Shown here: positions 9,200 to 18,391 of the stretch, one piece after another
Position numbering within the stretch: the stretch's first letter is position 1
Layout: each line of letters opens with the position of its first letter
Origin: Arundinibacter roseus
Lineage (GTDB): Bacteria > Bacteroidota > Bacteroidia > Cytophagales > Spirosomataceae
Length of the DNA: 64,000 nt
Assembly: GCF_004348825.1 (NCBI RefSeq)
Contig: NZ_SMJU01000019.1
Location: 34,514 to 98,513, forward strand
Reading direction: 5' to 3'
Notes under the pieces: generated by a model
The model's database searches: none
Seen by the model: only the letters and a program-made list of their open reading frames with translations
What the model was told of the DNA's origin: nothing
Position numbers and translations under genes: made by a program

Positions 9200-11185
9200 T
9201 TAAAAACGCCATCGTACAAAGGCCTCCATAGCTTCATATTCCGACAACCCGAGCTGATCGTATAGCAAGGCCGTGCCCTGATTGCGTTCTTCGGCGCGCT
9301 GCCAAAACTCCCGCGAATCGTCGCCCTGAAACACCACGCCATCCTTTTGCGACTGATGTTTGAAAATTCCCATCCGTTTTTTAAGCACCTGATCGGGGCT
9401 CATCGGTACGGCCATTTCAATTTCATGAATATCCCATTCGGCCCATGCGCCCCGGTACAGCCACACCCAGCAGTCTTTCATGAAATTTTTGTGTTTAAGT
9501 CGCCCAATAGCGGCCTCAATCGCATCCCAGCAGACCTTGTGCGTTCCGTGCGGATCGGCAAAGTCTCCGGCAGCATAAATCTGATGCGGTTTTACTTCCT
9601 GAATCAACTTTTCAATAATCTTGATGTCTTCCTCACCGATCGGTTTTTTCTGAACCGTACCTGACTCATAAAAAGGCATATCCAGAAAATGAATGTTTCC
9701 ATTGGGCACGCCCACAAAGCGGCAGGTAGCTTTGGCTTCTCCCCGCCGGATGAGTCCTTTCACGTGCCGAACTTCCGGTGTATCAACTTCGCTATCTTTT
9801 TTGGTTTTCAGGAATTCTTTGGCATCGTGAAAAATCTTATTTGTAATCGTAGTATTTTCAATGGCAAAGCGCTCATTGAAATCAACGACGAAATCGATAA
9901 AGCGCAGAGCTTCGTCGTCGGCCACGGCAATATTTCCGGAAGTTTGGTAAGCTACGTGTACTTCATGTCCCTGATCGACGAGGCGCTGGAAGGTGCCGCC
10001 CATCGAAATAATATCGTCGTCGGGGTGGGGGCTGAAAATAATGACGCGTTTGTGGGCAGGTAGTTTCCGTTCCGGACGGTTGGAATCGTCGGCGTCAGGC
10101 TTGCCTCCCGGCCAACCCGTAATGGTATGTTGCAGCTGATTAAAAATATCAATATTAATTTCATAACCGGCTCCCGATTGCGCCAGCAAATCGCTCATCC
10201 CGTTGTCGTTGTAATCTTTGTCGGTAAGTTTCAGAATAGGCTTTTTAAGCATTTGCGAAAGCTGCGTAACGGCTTTCTTGATCATCTGATTATCCCACGT
10301 AACCGAATCAACCGCCCAGGGGGTTTTCATGCGGGTCAGTTCAGAGGCGGCCCGCTCGTCGATAATGAACGTAACATTTGGATGAGCCTGTAAGTAAGAA
10401 GCCGGATTTCGCTCGGTTACCGGGCCTTCTACCGCTCCCCGAATCACGGCAGCTTTGCGCTCGCCCCAGGCCAGCAGCACAATGCGGCGGGCGCTCAAAA
10501 TTGGCGCAATTCCCATAGTAATGGCTTTGCGCGGCACTTGCACCAATCCTCCAAACTCCATGGCAGCGGCCGCACGGGTCGAGTGATCCAGCGTAATGAG
10601 GCGCGTGCGGGCATTGATGAGCGCGCCCGGCTCGTTAAACCCTACGTGGCCATTTCCACCGATTCCCAGCAGCTGAAAATCCAAACCTCCGACGGCGTTG
10701 ATTTTGTTCTCATACGTACGGCAGTGCTCCTGCAACAGTGCGCTCGGAATGGTGCCATCGGGCAGAAAATAGTTTTCTTTCGGAATATCAACAAGGTCAA
10801 AAAGCTGCTCTTTCATGAACCGATGATAGCTATGAATGGAGTCGGGCTCCATGGGATAGTACTCATCGAGGTTAAACGAAATCACATTTTTAAAACTCAA
10901 ACCTTCTTCCCGGTGCATCCGCACCAGCTCGGCATACACCGTTTTGGGCGATGAACCCGTGGCCAAACCCAGCACGCAAGGCTTGCCTTCTTTTTGTTTT
11001 TGACGAATCAGATCGGCGATTTCCCGTGCCACAGCACTCGACGCAGCCTTGGAGTCGGCATAAATATGCGTCGGGATTTTTTCGTACGTAATCGGTTGAC
11101 CAATACTTCCGGTGTTCAACACTACTTCCGCATTATCAGCGGCTTGCATTAATATGGCTTCCGGACTTAATGTTTGAGGATCCAT
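9200..11185 (-). CDS. nagB: Glucosamine-6-phosphate deaminase fused to a PIG-L/LmbE deacetylase domain
   Basis: A 661-residue two-domain protein. Residues about 25-300 are NagB, which converts glucosamine-6-P to fructose-6-P and ammonia. Its motifs are LGLATGSSPKTVYAEL, the general base Asp in FNLDEYYP, and GNGHVGFNEPG with the catalytic His. From about residue 375 a PIG-L/LmbE N-acetyl-deacetylase domain begins, with the zinc motif FSPHPDDDIISMGG and a later ADPHGTHK metal ligand. This pairing recurs in Bacteroidota and would allow deacetylation and deamination in one polypeptide; the fusion's actual activity is inferred. It is transcribed divergently from glyA. Confidence 0.93.
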   Translation of the reverse strand: MDPQTLSPEAILMQAADNAEVVLNTGSIGQPITYEKIPTHIYADSKAASSAVAREIADLIRQKQKEGKPCVLGLATGSSPKTVYAELVRMHREEGLSFKNVISFNLDEYYPMEPDSIHSYHRFMKEQLFDLVDIPKENYFLPDGTIPSALLQEHCRTYENKINAVGGLDFQLLGIGGNGHVGFNEPGALINARTRLITLDHSTRAAAAMEFGGLVQVPRKAITMGIAPILSARRIVLLAWGERKAAVIRGAVEGPVTERNPASYLQAHPNVTFIIDERAASELTRMKTPWAVDSVTWDNQMIKKAVTQLSQMLKKPILKLTDKDYNDNGMSDLLAQSGAGYEINIDIFNQLQHTITGWPGGKPDADDSNRPERKLPAHKRVIIFSPHPDDDIISMGGTFQRLVDQGHEVHVAYQTSGNIAVADDEALRFIDFVVDFNERFAIENTTITNKIFHDAKEFLKTKKDSEVDTPEVRHVKGLIRRGEAKATCRFVGVPNGNIHFLDMPFYESGTVQKKPIGEEDIKIIEKLIQEVKPHQIYAAGDFADPHGTHKVCWDAIEAAIGRLKHKNFMKDCWVWLYRGAWAEWDIHEIEMAVPMSPDQVLKKRMGIFKHQSQKDGVVFQGDDSREFWQRAEERNQGTALLYDQLGLSEYEAMEAFVRWRF

Positions 11186-11255
11186 GCGAGTTGGTTATAG
11201 GAATAAATAAAGTTTCAGAGAAAAAATTTGATACGTACAAGTGCTTTTCAGCACA

Positions 11256-11263
11256 CAAAATTA
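11256..11263 (-). promoter_or_regulatory. Possible -7 element (TAATTTTG) for the nagB fusion
   Basis: On the minus strand, TAATTTTG matches TAnnTTTG about 70 bases upstream of the start codon. No good -33 TTG is seen at standard spacing. It lies in the 305-bp divergent nagB-glyA region, which otherwise holds no recognisable gene. Confidence 0.4.
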
Positions 11264-11429
11264 CAATGTATTCGGCTTGTTCTTAAATTATTTTAAAAAT
11301 TAATATACGTCTGTGCTTCACTTGATATACTCAATTTTGATTAGTAAAGACTCCTTTAACGCTAAGTTAATCAATGAAATGAATGAACAAAGATTTTAGC
11401 AAGCGTTTCATTCATACTTTTTTAGGGCG

Positions 11430-11437
11430 TATTTTTG
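11430..11437 (+). promoter_or_regulatory. Possible -7 element (TATTTTTG) for glyA
   Basis: TATTTTTG matches TAnnTTTG 53 bases upstream of the glyA ATG. The -33 region is not clear. Confidence 0.45.
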
Positions 11438-11490
11438 TGGCCTGATTCAAAATCGACACGAATTTATCATCCGTTTACTACAACAAGCTC

Positions 11491-12780
11491 ATGTCAACTC
11501 TTACTACGATTGCCCGCGATGTGCAGGTATTTGATCTGATTGGTCAGGAATTGCACCGACAGGAATCGGGCATCGAACTGATTGCCTCTGAGAATTTTAC
11601 ATCAAAGCAGGTCATGGAAGCCTCCGGGAGCGTTCTGACCAACAAATACGCCGAAGGCCTGCCGGGCAAGCGCTACTACGGTGGCTGTGAAGTAGTAGAT
11701 CAAATCGAGCAAATTGCCATTGATCGGGTAAAAGAGTTGTTTGGTGCTACCTGGGCCAACGTTCAGCCGCATTCAGGCGCTCAGGCCAATACCGCCGTGT
11801 TTTTGGCGTGCCTCAATCCGGGTGATAAAATCATGGGTTTTAATCTCGCCCACGGTGGCCACCTGACACACGGCTCTCCGGTAAATATTTCCGGTAAATA
11901 TTTTCAGCCCATTTTCTACGGTGTAGAGCCTGATTCAGGAGTAATTGACTGGGACAAAGTAGAAGAAACCGCCCTGCGTGAGCGTCCCAAACTGCTCATT
12001 TGCGGAGCATCTGCATATAGCCGTGACTGGGATTACATCCGCCTGCGCGCCATTGCTGATCAGATTGGCGCTCTTTTGATGGCCGATATTTCGCACCCGT
12101 CCGGTCTGATCGCCAAAGGGCTTTTGAACGATCCGATGGAGCATTGCCATATCGTAACTACTACAACCCACAAAACCCTGCGCGGGCCCCGGGGTGGTCT
12201 GATTATGATGAAGCATGACTTTGAGAATCCGTTCGGTATCAAAACTCAAAAAGGAAACTTACGGACAATGTCTTCCCTGCTAGATTCCGGCGTTTTTCCC
12301 GGAACACAAGGCGGACCGCTCGAACATATTATTGCGGCGAAAGCCATTGCTTTTGGTGAAGCACTGAGCGAAGATTACTATACGTATGCCGTGCAGGTGA
12401 AGAAAAATGCGCAGGCAATGGCCAAAGCTTTCCTGGATAAAGGATATTCCATTATTTCTGGCGGAACAGACAATCACCTGATGCTGATTGACCTGCGTTC
12501 CAAAGATTTGAGTGGAAAATTAGCGGAAAATACCCTCATCAAAGCGGATATTACGATCAATAAAAACATGGTGCCGTTTGATGATAAATCACCCATGGTA
12601 ACCTCAGGAATGCGCGTGGGTACAGCCGCTATGACTACCCGCGGATTGCTGGAAAATGACATGGAACGCATAGTTGATCTCATGGATGAAGTGCTGATGA
12701 ACCACGACAATGACACAAAAATTGCGACCATAAAACAAGAGGTAAACAGCTGGATGGCAGCGTATCCGCTGTATAGCTGA
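11491..12780 (+). CDS. glyA: Serine hydroxymethyltransferase
   Basis: A 429-residue PLP enzyme that interconverts serine plus tetrahydrofolate with glycine plus methylene-THF. Visible hallmarks are [15 protein letters not shown], the tetrahydrofolate-binding region around [27 protein letters not shown], and the PLP lysine in [14 protein letters not shown]. Length fits the family. A terminator follows, then tatC on the same strand. Confidence 0.97.
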   Translation: MSTLTTIARDVQVFDLIGQELHRQESGIELIASENFTSKQVMEASGSVLTNKYAEGLPGKRYYGGCEVVDQIEQIAIDRVKELFGATWANVQPHSGAQANTAVFLACLNPGDKIMGFNLAHGGHLTHGSPVNISGKYFQPIFYGVEPDSGVIDWDKVEETALRERPKLLICGASAYSRDWDYIRLRAIADQIGALLMADISHPSGLIAKGLLNDPMEHCHIVTTTTHKTLRGPRGGLIMMKHDFENPFGIKTQKGNLRTMSSLLDSGVFPGTQGGPLEHIIAAKAIAFGEALSEDYYTYAVQVKKNAQAMAKAFLDKGYSIISGGTDNHLMLIDLRSKDLSGKLAENTLIKADITINKNMVPFDDKSPMVTSGMRVGTAAMTTRGLLENDMERIVDLMDEVLMNHDNDTKIATIKQEVNSWMAAYPLYS

Positions 12781-12813
12781 TAAATTGTTTTCCCAGGAAA
12801 TGATACAAAAAAA

Positions 12814-12846
12814 GCAGTCGTTCGTATGTATACCGACTGCTTTTTT
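12814..12846 (+). terminator. Intrinsic terminator after glyA
   Basis: GCAGTCG (12814-12820) pairs with CGACTGC (12834-12840), with A7 before and T6 after. Confidence 0.85.
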
Positions 12847-12907
12847 AGCTTTTGTGTGTAATTTCACACATTCAACGATTTCATGATAAAAACCGCATAC
12901 CCACAAG

Positions 12908-13765
12908 ATGGCCTTAGACCAGGAATTTGAAGAAGAAGCAGAAGAAGGAAAAGAAATGACTTTTTTGGAGCATTTGGAAGAGCTCCGATGGAATATTGTC
13001 AGAGCCGTGAGCTCCATTCTTGTATTTGCTATCTTAGGATATATTTACATTGAAGAAGTTTACCACTACGTAATTATTGCTCCTGCCCGCACCGATTTCT
13101 GGACGTATCGAATGATGTGTAAATTGGGCAAAGCTGTTGGCGCCGAAGGATTGTGTATCGAAAAAATTGATTTTGAACTGCAAAGTTTAGGTGTAGGCGA
13201 GCAGTTTACAATGGCGCTTACGTCGTCCGTGATTCTTGGACTTGTATTCGCTTTTCCGTATGCATTTTGGGAAATATGGCGTTTTATCAAACCCGGCCTC
13301 AAAAGTTTTGAACGGAAAGCCGCCCGGGGGGCTGTCTTCTATGTGACTTTCCTGTTTTTTATGGGCGTGTTTTTTGGATATTACATCGTAACTCCACTCG
13401 CCCTGAATTTCCTTGCTAACTTTAAATTGGATCCATCCATTATTAACGAGTTCAGTATCAGTTCTTACATTGGTACAGTTGCCACGCTGACGCTGGCGTG
13501 CGGATTAGCGTTTCAGTTGCCGATTGTGGTTTTTGTGTTGTCGCGCGTTGGTATTTTGACCCCCTCTTTTATGCGTGAGTATCGTCGGCATTCCATAGTT
13601 GTGATTTTGATTGTTGCGGCAGTCATTACACCTTCTCCTGATATTTACAGTCAGATTTTGGTAGCAATGCCCCTAACGATCCTATACGAAGTAAGTATTT
13701 TTGTATCAGCACGCGTAGAACGCGCCAAACTAGCCGAAGAGCAGCGTTTAAGTAAAATCTCCTGA
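12908..13765 (+). CDS. tatC: Twin-arginine translocase subunit TatC
   Basis: A 285-residue polytopic membrane protein and the receptor for folded proteins with twin-arginine signals. The cytoplasmic N-terminal signature MTFLEHLEELRWNIVRA is clear. Transmembrane segments include VILGLVFAFPYAFWEIWRF (with FPYAFWEIWRFIKPGL, the conserved TatC stretch), FYVTFLFFMGVFFGYYIV, and ACGLAFQLPIVVFVLSRVG. The acidic N-terminus (EEEAEEGKE) and the roughly 60-residue periplasmic loop after the first helix are typical of Bacteroidota TatC. At least three proteins in this window carry Tat signals and are likely clients. Confidence 0.95.
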   Translation: MALDQEFEEEAEEGKEMTFLEHLEELRWNIVRAVSSILVFAILGYIYIEEVYHYVIIAPARTDFWTYRMMCKLGKAVGAEGLCIEKIDFELQSLGVGEQFTMALTSSVILGLVFAFPYAFWEIWRFIKPGLKSFERKAARGAVFYVTFLFFMGVFFGYYIVTPLALNFLANFKLDPSIINEFSISSYIGTVATLTLACGLAFQLPIVVFVLSRVGILTPSFMREYRRHSIVVILIVAAVITPSPDIYSQILVAMPLTILYEVSIFVSARVERAKLAEEQRLSKIS

Positions 13766-13780
13766 TAGAGATTATTCAGC

Positions 13781-14860
13781 TTATTTTTTCATAAAATATT
13801 CCTCACAGACCTCGGCCACCCGGTCGAGGTCTGTTTTTTGATGGGCAGCCGAAACAATCAGCCGGGTTACCGCCGGATCCGTAGGGTTTGGATAAGAAAA
13901 GCAGGAGGTAAGGATTCCGTTTTTGTATAGATATAGATACAAGTCTGCATCCCGACTGCAAAATGCGGGATATTTTTTTGCATGTGTAAAGTGCTCACCA
14001 ACAGTTAGAGTTTCAAAAAAATGCTGAATATTAGCCTGCAAAATCGCATTCGTTTTCTGATAAAGCTGCGTAGAAATATTTTGCTTCAAGGCATAAAGAT
14101 AGGCCGGAGCCGCGGGCGAACTACCTGCAAACCAGGGCATCTTACGCAGCTCACTTAGCGTGTCGGGCTCACCAAAGATAATGCCCGCCGGGATACCCAT
14201 CGCTTTGTTCAGCGAGGAGGTTACGAGTACGTGCAGTTTGTCTTTTTTGGGAAGTTGTGAGAATATGCCCCGTCCCTCAGTTCCCAATACCCCCAAGCCA
14301 TGTGAGTCGTCTACGATCAACCAAAGGTTTGCGTCCTCGGGCAATGAATGCAGCAATTCCAGCGGAAATGTTACCACCCAGGGTGAGCCAATAGAATCGG
14401 TACACAAGACATGCCGGGTTTCTGGCGCACTTTCACCAATAATTTGAAGCGTGCGATCAAACCAACTCTTCCAGGAATCCAGTTGAGGATGATAATCTCG
14501 ACCCCATAGTGCCGGGTGTACGCCGGGGGCATAGTGAAAGTGGGTGGCTGGTTGATCCAGAAATTTCATCACCAATTGCCCGGCCCACATACCGGAAGAC
14601 GTAGCAAGTGCGCCGGGCGCTCCCACAAAAGCTGCAAGCGCCGCCTCTGCTTCCTCATAAATTGCCAGTCTCAGGCTATTGTTTCGTGAACTGCCGTAGT
14701 GCGTGCCATAGCGATTGAAACCTTCGAAAAGGTGCTGCTGAAAGGTCTCGTGATGGCCCATGCTCAGATAATCTGTACCGCTAAACCACAGATGTTCTTC
14801 GCCACTTTGGGTAGATACCGTCCGGCCGGGCAAGGAATATGTCAAAAAAGGTTCGTTCAT
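13781..14860 (-). CDS. Alpha-oxoamine synthase family PLP enzyme (BioF/KBL/SPT-like)
   Basis: A 359-residue aminotransferase class I/II-fold enzyme. The family condenses an amino acid with an acyl-CoA, with loss of CO2 in most members. Evidence is GTHYGSSRNNSLRLAIYEE (compare G.G.SR in the family), WLIVDDSHGLGVLG, and the PLP lysine in TSSLNKAMGIPAG. It is somewhat shorter than BioF (about 385). No biotin genes are near. It lies 18 bp downstream of the dipeptide epimerase and may be translated with it. BioF, glycine acetyltransferase or a lipid-forming synthase are all possible; the substrate is not determined. Confidence 0.82.
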   Translation of the reverse strand: MNEPFLTYSLPGRTVSTQSGEEHLWFSGTDYLSMGHHETFQQHLFEGFNRYGTHYGSSRNNSLRLAIYEEAEAALAAFVGAPGALATSSGMWAGQLVMKFLDQPATHFHYAPGVHPALWGRDYHPQLDSWKSWFDRTLQIIGESAPETRHVLCTDSIGSPWVVTFPLELLHSLPEDANLWLIVDDSHGLGVLGTEGRGIFSQLPKKDKLHVLVTSSLNKAMGIPAGIIFGEPDTLSELRKMPWFAGSSPAAPAYLYALKQNISTQLYQKTNAILQANIQHFFETLTVGEHFTHAKKYPAFCSRDADLYLYLYKNGILTSCFSYPNPTDPAVTRLIVSAAHQKTDLDRVAEVCEEYFMKK

Positions 14861-14878
14861 GAAAATACCGAAAAGGAT

Positions 14879-15895
14879 TTAGGAAATAAGCCGCGCACCC
14901 GTACCCGTTCGGTTGGCGTAGCGTACTTGTCCATAGTCAAAAGTAACTCCTGTGGCCGGATCGTTGGCGATGAGTAACGTGCCGTCCATGTCTACATAGT
15001 CAAGCAGAGGTAATACATGAGCAATGGCCGAAATGCCCACACTGCTTTCGTTCATGCAACCTACCATCGTTTTCATTCCCAGAGATTTGGCTCGGGCAAT
15101 CATCCGCCGGGCCGGCGTAAGGCCGCCGCATTTTGTCAGTTTTATATTGACCCCATGAAACAACCCGACACAAGCCTCGACATCATTTTCGACGATGCAG
15201 CTTTCATCGGCAATGATGGGCAGCACACTTTCGGCAAATACCCGACGCATGTCCTCACGAGCGTGCGCCGGCAGGGGTTGCTCAATAAATTCAACGCCCA
15301 ACGCTTTTAGTTCGGGTGCATAGGCCAGCGTTTGTTCCGCAGTCCAGGCACAATTGGCATCTACCCTGAAAACGGCGTCGGTGTGCTGCCGAAGAAGCCG
15401 GATTATACTCAGATCATCGGCTGTGCCGAGTTTTATTTTATACAACGGCCAGGGCATTTCCTGCAACTTTTCTACCATTTTTTCAGGTGTGTCAATGCCA
15501 ATGGTATAATCTGTAACAGGATTTTGGTCAATTATAAGTCCCCAGTGCTCGTACAACTTCTTACCTTGCTTTTGAGCAAAAAGATCATGAGCCGCTTCAT
15601 CAAGCGCACAAAGGGCAAATGGATTGTCTTTCAAATGTGGAAATACGAGCCCCCATAGCACTTCGGGACTTCCCCATTGGTAGGCTTCCACGAGCGGCCG
15701 CACGTGGTTGAGGGCAGCCTGCATGCTGTCGAGCGTGATGCCATAGTATTTATTGGACGTAGCTTCTCCCAAACCACTGAAACCTTCGTCGTCGCGAAGT
15801 TCTACAATAAGCGTGGGCTGCACATTTCGGGAATCGTGTGCTATGGTAAACGTATGTTTGAGCCGAAGGTCAAACGGGTGGAATAGGAGCTGCAT
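14879..15895 (-). CDS. Dipeptide epimerase (L-Ala-D/L-Glu epimerase-like)
   Basis: A 338-residue enolase-superfamily enzyme of the MLE subgroup that epimerises Ala-Glu type dipeptides from murein recycling. Acid/base lysines are in LYKIKLGT and VNIKLTKCGG. Metal ligands lie in RVDANCAW, FIEQPLP and IADESC. The capping domain signature GLGEATSNKYYG is present. ATG at 15893-15895 gives the canonical start MQLLFHPFDLRLKHTF; the frame is open further upstream, but that would overlap nadK. It lies 34 bp after nadK and 18 bp before the alpha-oxoamine synthase. Confidence 0.9.
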   Translation of the reverse strand: MQLLFHPFDLRLKHTFTIAHDSRNVQPTLIVELRDDEGFSGLGEATSNKYYGITLDSMQAALNHVRPLVEAYQWGSPEVLWGLVFPHLKDNPFALCALDEAAHDLFAQKQGKKLYEHWGLIIDQNPVTDYTIGIDTPEKMVEKLQEMPWPLYKIKLGTADDLSIIRLLRQHTDAVFRVDANCAWTAEQTLAYAPELKALGVEFIEQPLPAHAREDMRRVFAESVLPIIADESCIVENDVEACVGLFHGVNIKLTKCGGLTPARRMIARAKSLGMKTMVGCMNESSVGISAIAHVLPLLDYVDMDGTLLIANDPATGVTFDYGQVRYANRTGTGARLIS

Positions 15896-15929
15896 GTGGT
15901 AAAAAATAAGTGTAAGGGTGTGCTGACCG

Positions 15930-16805
15930 CTAATTTCGCATATCGAGTCCCCAGGAGAGTTTGCTGCGCAGTGTATTGAAAAAATCGTCGTCAAGCATTT
16001 TTATAAGCCTTGCTACAAACGGTGCTTTTCGGACCGTAAATCTAACCGATGAATCGACTACCCGAGAGCGCGCATCAAGTGAAACCATAAAATTATTGCT
16101 CCGGCTTTTTACCTCAAAACTCAACACCGACGTATCTTCAACCACAAGCGGACGTACATTGAGGTTGTGTGGGCTGACGGGCGTCAGAATGAAGTTTTGG
16201 GAGTGTGGCACAAGTACCGGCCCGCCGCAGCTAAGCGAGTAGCCTGTGGAGCCCGTAGGCGTCGACACGATCAGGCCGTCGGCCCAGTAGGAATTCAGGA
16301 ATTCGTCGTTGAGGTAGGCGTGAACCGTAATCATCGACGAGGTATCGGTTTTGGTAATTGTGAAATCGTTCAGACCAAAATTTAGTCCGTCAAACAAATC
16401 TACGTCCGATTCAATGATGACCATGGAGCGCTCGTCGATTCGGAATTTAAACTCTTCGAGTGCTGAAATCATATCCGGAATGCGCTCGGGAGGTACTGTT
16501 GCCAAAAAACCCAAACGCCCAACATTGATGCCAACCACCGGAATTTGCCGCGCACCCACCAGCGAAACTGCTTCCAGCAGGGTGCCGTCGCCGCCCATGC
16601 TCACCACAAGACGGGCATCAAAAAGTTCGTCTGCGGTGTTGTACATTTTTTCGGAAAAATGCAGTACCTGCATGCTATCCAAAAAAAGCCGGAAAGGCTC
16701 AAAAATCTGTACCTCCGTGTTTCTTTCCCTCAGGTCGTTGAACATAGCTTGAATAAAGGGGCGGGCTGATTCCGAAAAGGTACGCCCGTGAACCGCTATT
16801 TTCAT
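15930..16805 (-). CDS. nadK: NAD kinase
   Basis: A 291-residue kinase that phosphorylates NAD to NADP. The diagnostic SMGGDGTLLEA motif, GINVGRLGFLA and WADGLIVSTPTGSTGYSLS are all present. ATG at 16803-16805 (MKIAVHG) is preferred over a TTG two codons upstream. It heads a minus-strand run nadK, dipeptide epimerase, alpha-oxoamine synthase with short gaps. Confidence 0.96.
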   Translation of the reverse strand: MKIAVHGRTFSESARPFIQAMFNDLRERNTEVQIFEPFRLFLDSMQVLHFSEKMYNTADELFDARLVVSMGGDGTLLEAVSLVGARQIPVVGINVGRLGFLATVPPERIPDMISALEEFKFRIDERSMVIIESDVDLFDGLNFGLNDFTITKTDTSSMITVHAYLNDEFLNSYWADGLIVSTPTGSTGYSLSCGGPVLVPHSQNFILTPVSPHNLNVRPLVVEDTSVLSFEVKSRSNNFMVSLDARSRVVDSSVRFTVRKAPFVARLIKMLDDDFFNTLRSKLSWGLDMRN

Positions 16806-16952
16806 AGTCAAAGGGATGTGTTAAGGCAATGGTTTGAAGGCGAAAGATAGCTGCATGAACCCAAAATTCAAATTGTTTTTGATGAACGTACCTTTGATCA
16901 AAATCAAGATCGCACAAAAAGGACGATTGGATTTGAAACCTTTTGCAACAAA

Positions 16953-16984
16953 ACGAGGCAGAGAAGTTGCCTTTTCTGCCTCGT
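16953..16984 (-). terminator. Hairpin, likely terminator of the Gfo/Idh gene
   Basis: Ten-bp perfect stem ACGAGGCAGA / TCTGCCTCGT. On the minus strand it is followed by TTTTGTTG, a weak U tract, 27 bp past the Gfo/Idh stop codon. Confidence 0.6.
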
Positions 16985-17010
16985 GGAAGTGTTGTTAAAA
17001 AAAGATTTTG

Positions 17011-18360
17011 TCAGAGTTTGGGTTCCCAGCCAGGCTGATATTCGCGGCTCCAGTATTTCATGGCTTTTTTGTCCATGATGTGCCCATTTTTTGGATCGAT
17101 GTCCAGCGATTTATTCATGCGGGATGAAATATTTGCCAAATGGCAAAGCAGCACACTTTTGGCGCCTTCATCAATCGGTGAATTCAGTTGGTCAGTTCCA
17201 CGAACGGTATTGAAAAAATTCACCACATGCAGCGTAGACATATCGCCGCCACCGCCCAGGGCCGTGCCTGCTTCGTTGCCTTTGCCCTGATTGCTCCGAA
17301 TGAGCTTTCCGGCCCGGTCAAAAAGTTTGTAGCCGCCGCGGTCTACATACACAGTTCCTTCGGTACCGGTGATAATCGTACCCCGGTCGCTGCCATAGGT
17401 TTTGTAGCCATCACGGCTTTGGCCTTCCCACTTGATAATTTTTTTGTCGTTAAATCGGAACGTTGCGTCCATCGTATCGTACATTTCCCAGCCATCGTTT
17501 GGAAAATACCGCTTTTCGGCTTCTACTTCTACACGCTCAGGGAAATCTACCTGCAAAGCCCAGCGGGCTACGTCCAGTTCGTGCGTGGCGTTATTGCCCG
17601 ACTCCGCGGTGCCATACAGCCAGCCGTACCAATGCCAGTTGTAGTCCCAGGTTTCACTTGTGTACTCGCGCCGGGGCGCCGGTCCCTGAAAGAGCTCCCA
17701 GTCCAGCCCCGTGGGAACGGGCGCTTTTTTTTGTAAGGGCACTTCGCCACGGGCGCTTGCGTAAAAAGCAACAGCTTTGTAGGCTTTGCCAATAATGCCG
17801 TTGTGTATTTCTTTGATAATTTCGATAGACTCAGGCGCTGAGCGCTGCTGATTGCCCATCTGAATGACCTTGTTGTATTTTTTTTGAAACTCCACCAAAA
17901 GCTCTCCTTCTCTCGGATTGTGACTACAAGGCTTCTCCACGTACACGTGCTTACCTGCTTTTACGGCCATCCAGGTGCCGGGGGCGTGCCAGTGGTCGGG
18001 CGTAGCATTGATGAGCACATCTATTTTGGGATCTTCAATTACCTTCCGAATATCGTTTTCGAGCTTGGGTGTGTAGTCAATGTATTTGGAGAACTTTTTT
18101 ACGGCTGCTTCCCGCTGACTCTTCATTACATCGCACAGATACACCAGCTCCACATTGCTGCTTTTTAGCCCGATAGGCTCATAATACGCACCCAGGCGGC
18201 GGCCAAGTCCGGCGATTCCTACCTGAAGGCGGTCGTTGGCACCCATGATTTTCCGGTAGCTTTTGGCAGACATGCCGTGCGCCACTCCACCGAAGGTTAC
18301 ACCCGCCGTGCCAAGGGCAAGTTTTCTGATAAATTCTCTTCTTGAATCGTGCATTTCCAT
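17011..18360 (-). CDS. Tat-exported Gfo/Idh/MocA family oxidoreductase
   Basis: A 449-residue NAD(P)-dependent sugar or cyclitol oxidoreductase. The twin-arginine signal HDSRREFIRKLALGTAG is at the N-terminus. The Rossmann motif is VGIAGLGRRLGAY and the family lysine-proline motif is VYVEKPCSHN. TPDHWHAPG and GNNATHELDVARWAL supply the active-site His region. The large C-terminal domain is typical of exported Bacteroidota paralogues. It lies 31 bp downstream of an exported TIM-barrel isomerase, so the pair is probably cotranscribed. These enzymes often hold NAD tightly, which would explain Tat export. Substrate unknown. Confidence 0.9.
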   Translation of the reverse strand: MEMHDSRREFIRKLALGTAGVTFGGVAHGMSAKSYRKIMGANDRLQVGIAGLGRRLGAYYEPIGLKSSNVELVYLCDVMKSQREAAVKKFSKYIDYTPKLENDIRKVIEDPKIDVLINATPDHWHAPGTWMAVKAGKHVYVEKPCSHNPREGELLVEFQKKYNKVIQMGNQQRSAPESIEIIKEIHNGIIGKAYKAVAFYASARGEVPLQKKAPVPTGLDWELFQGPAPRREYTSETWDYNWHWYGWLYGTAESGNNATHELDVARWALQVDFPERVEVEAEKRYFPNDGWEMYDTMDATFRFNDKKIIKWEGQSRDGYKTYGSDRGTIITGTEGTVYVDRGGYKLFDRAGKLIRSNQGKGNEAGTALGGGGDMSTLHVVNFFNTVRGTDQLNSPIDEGAKSVLLCHLANISSRMNKSLDIDPKNGHIMDKKAMKYWSREYQPGWEPKL

Positions 18361-18391
18361 GAACTATAAATTGAAATTTGAAAAGCTTACT

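Noticed and set aside
9070..9342. 90-codon minus-strand frame
   Set aside because: Out-of-frame shadow over the end of the nagB fusion and its terminator.
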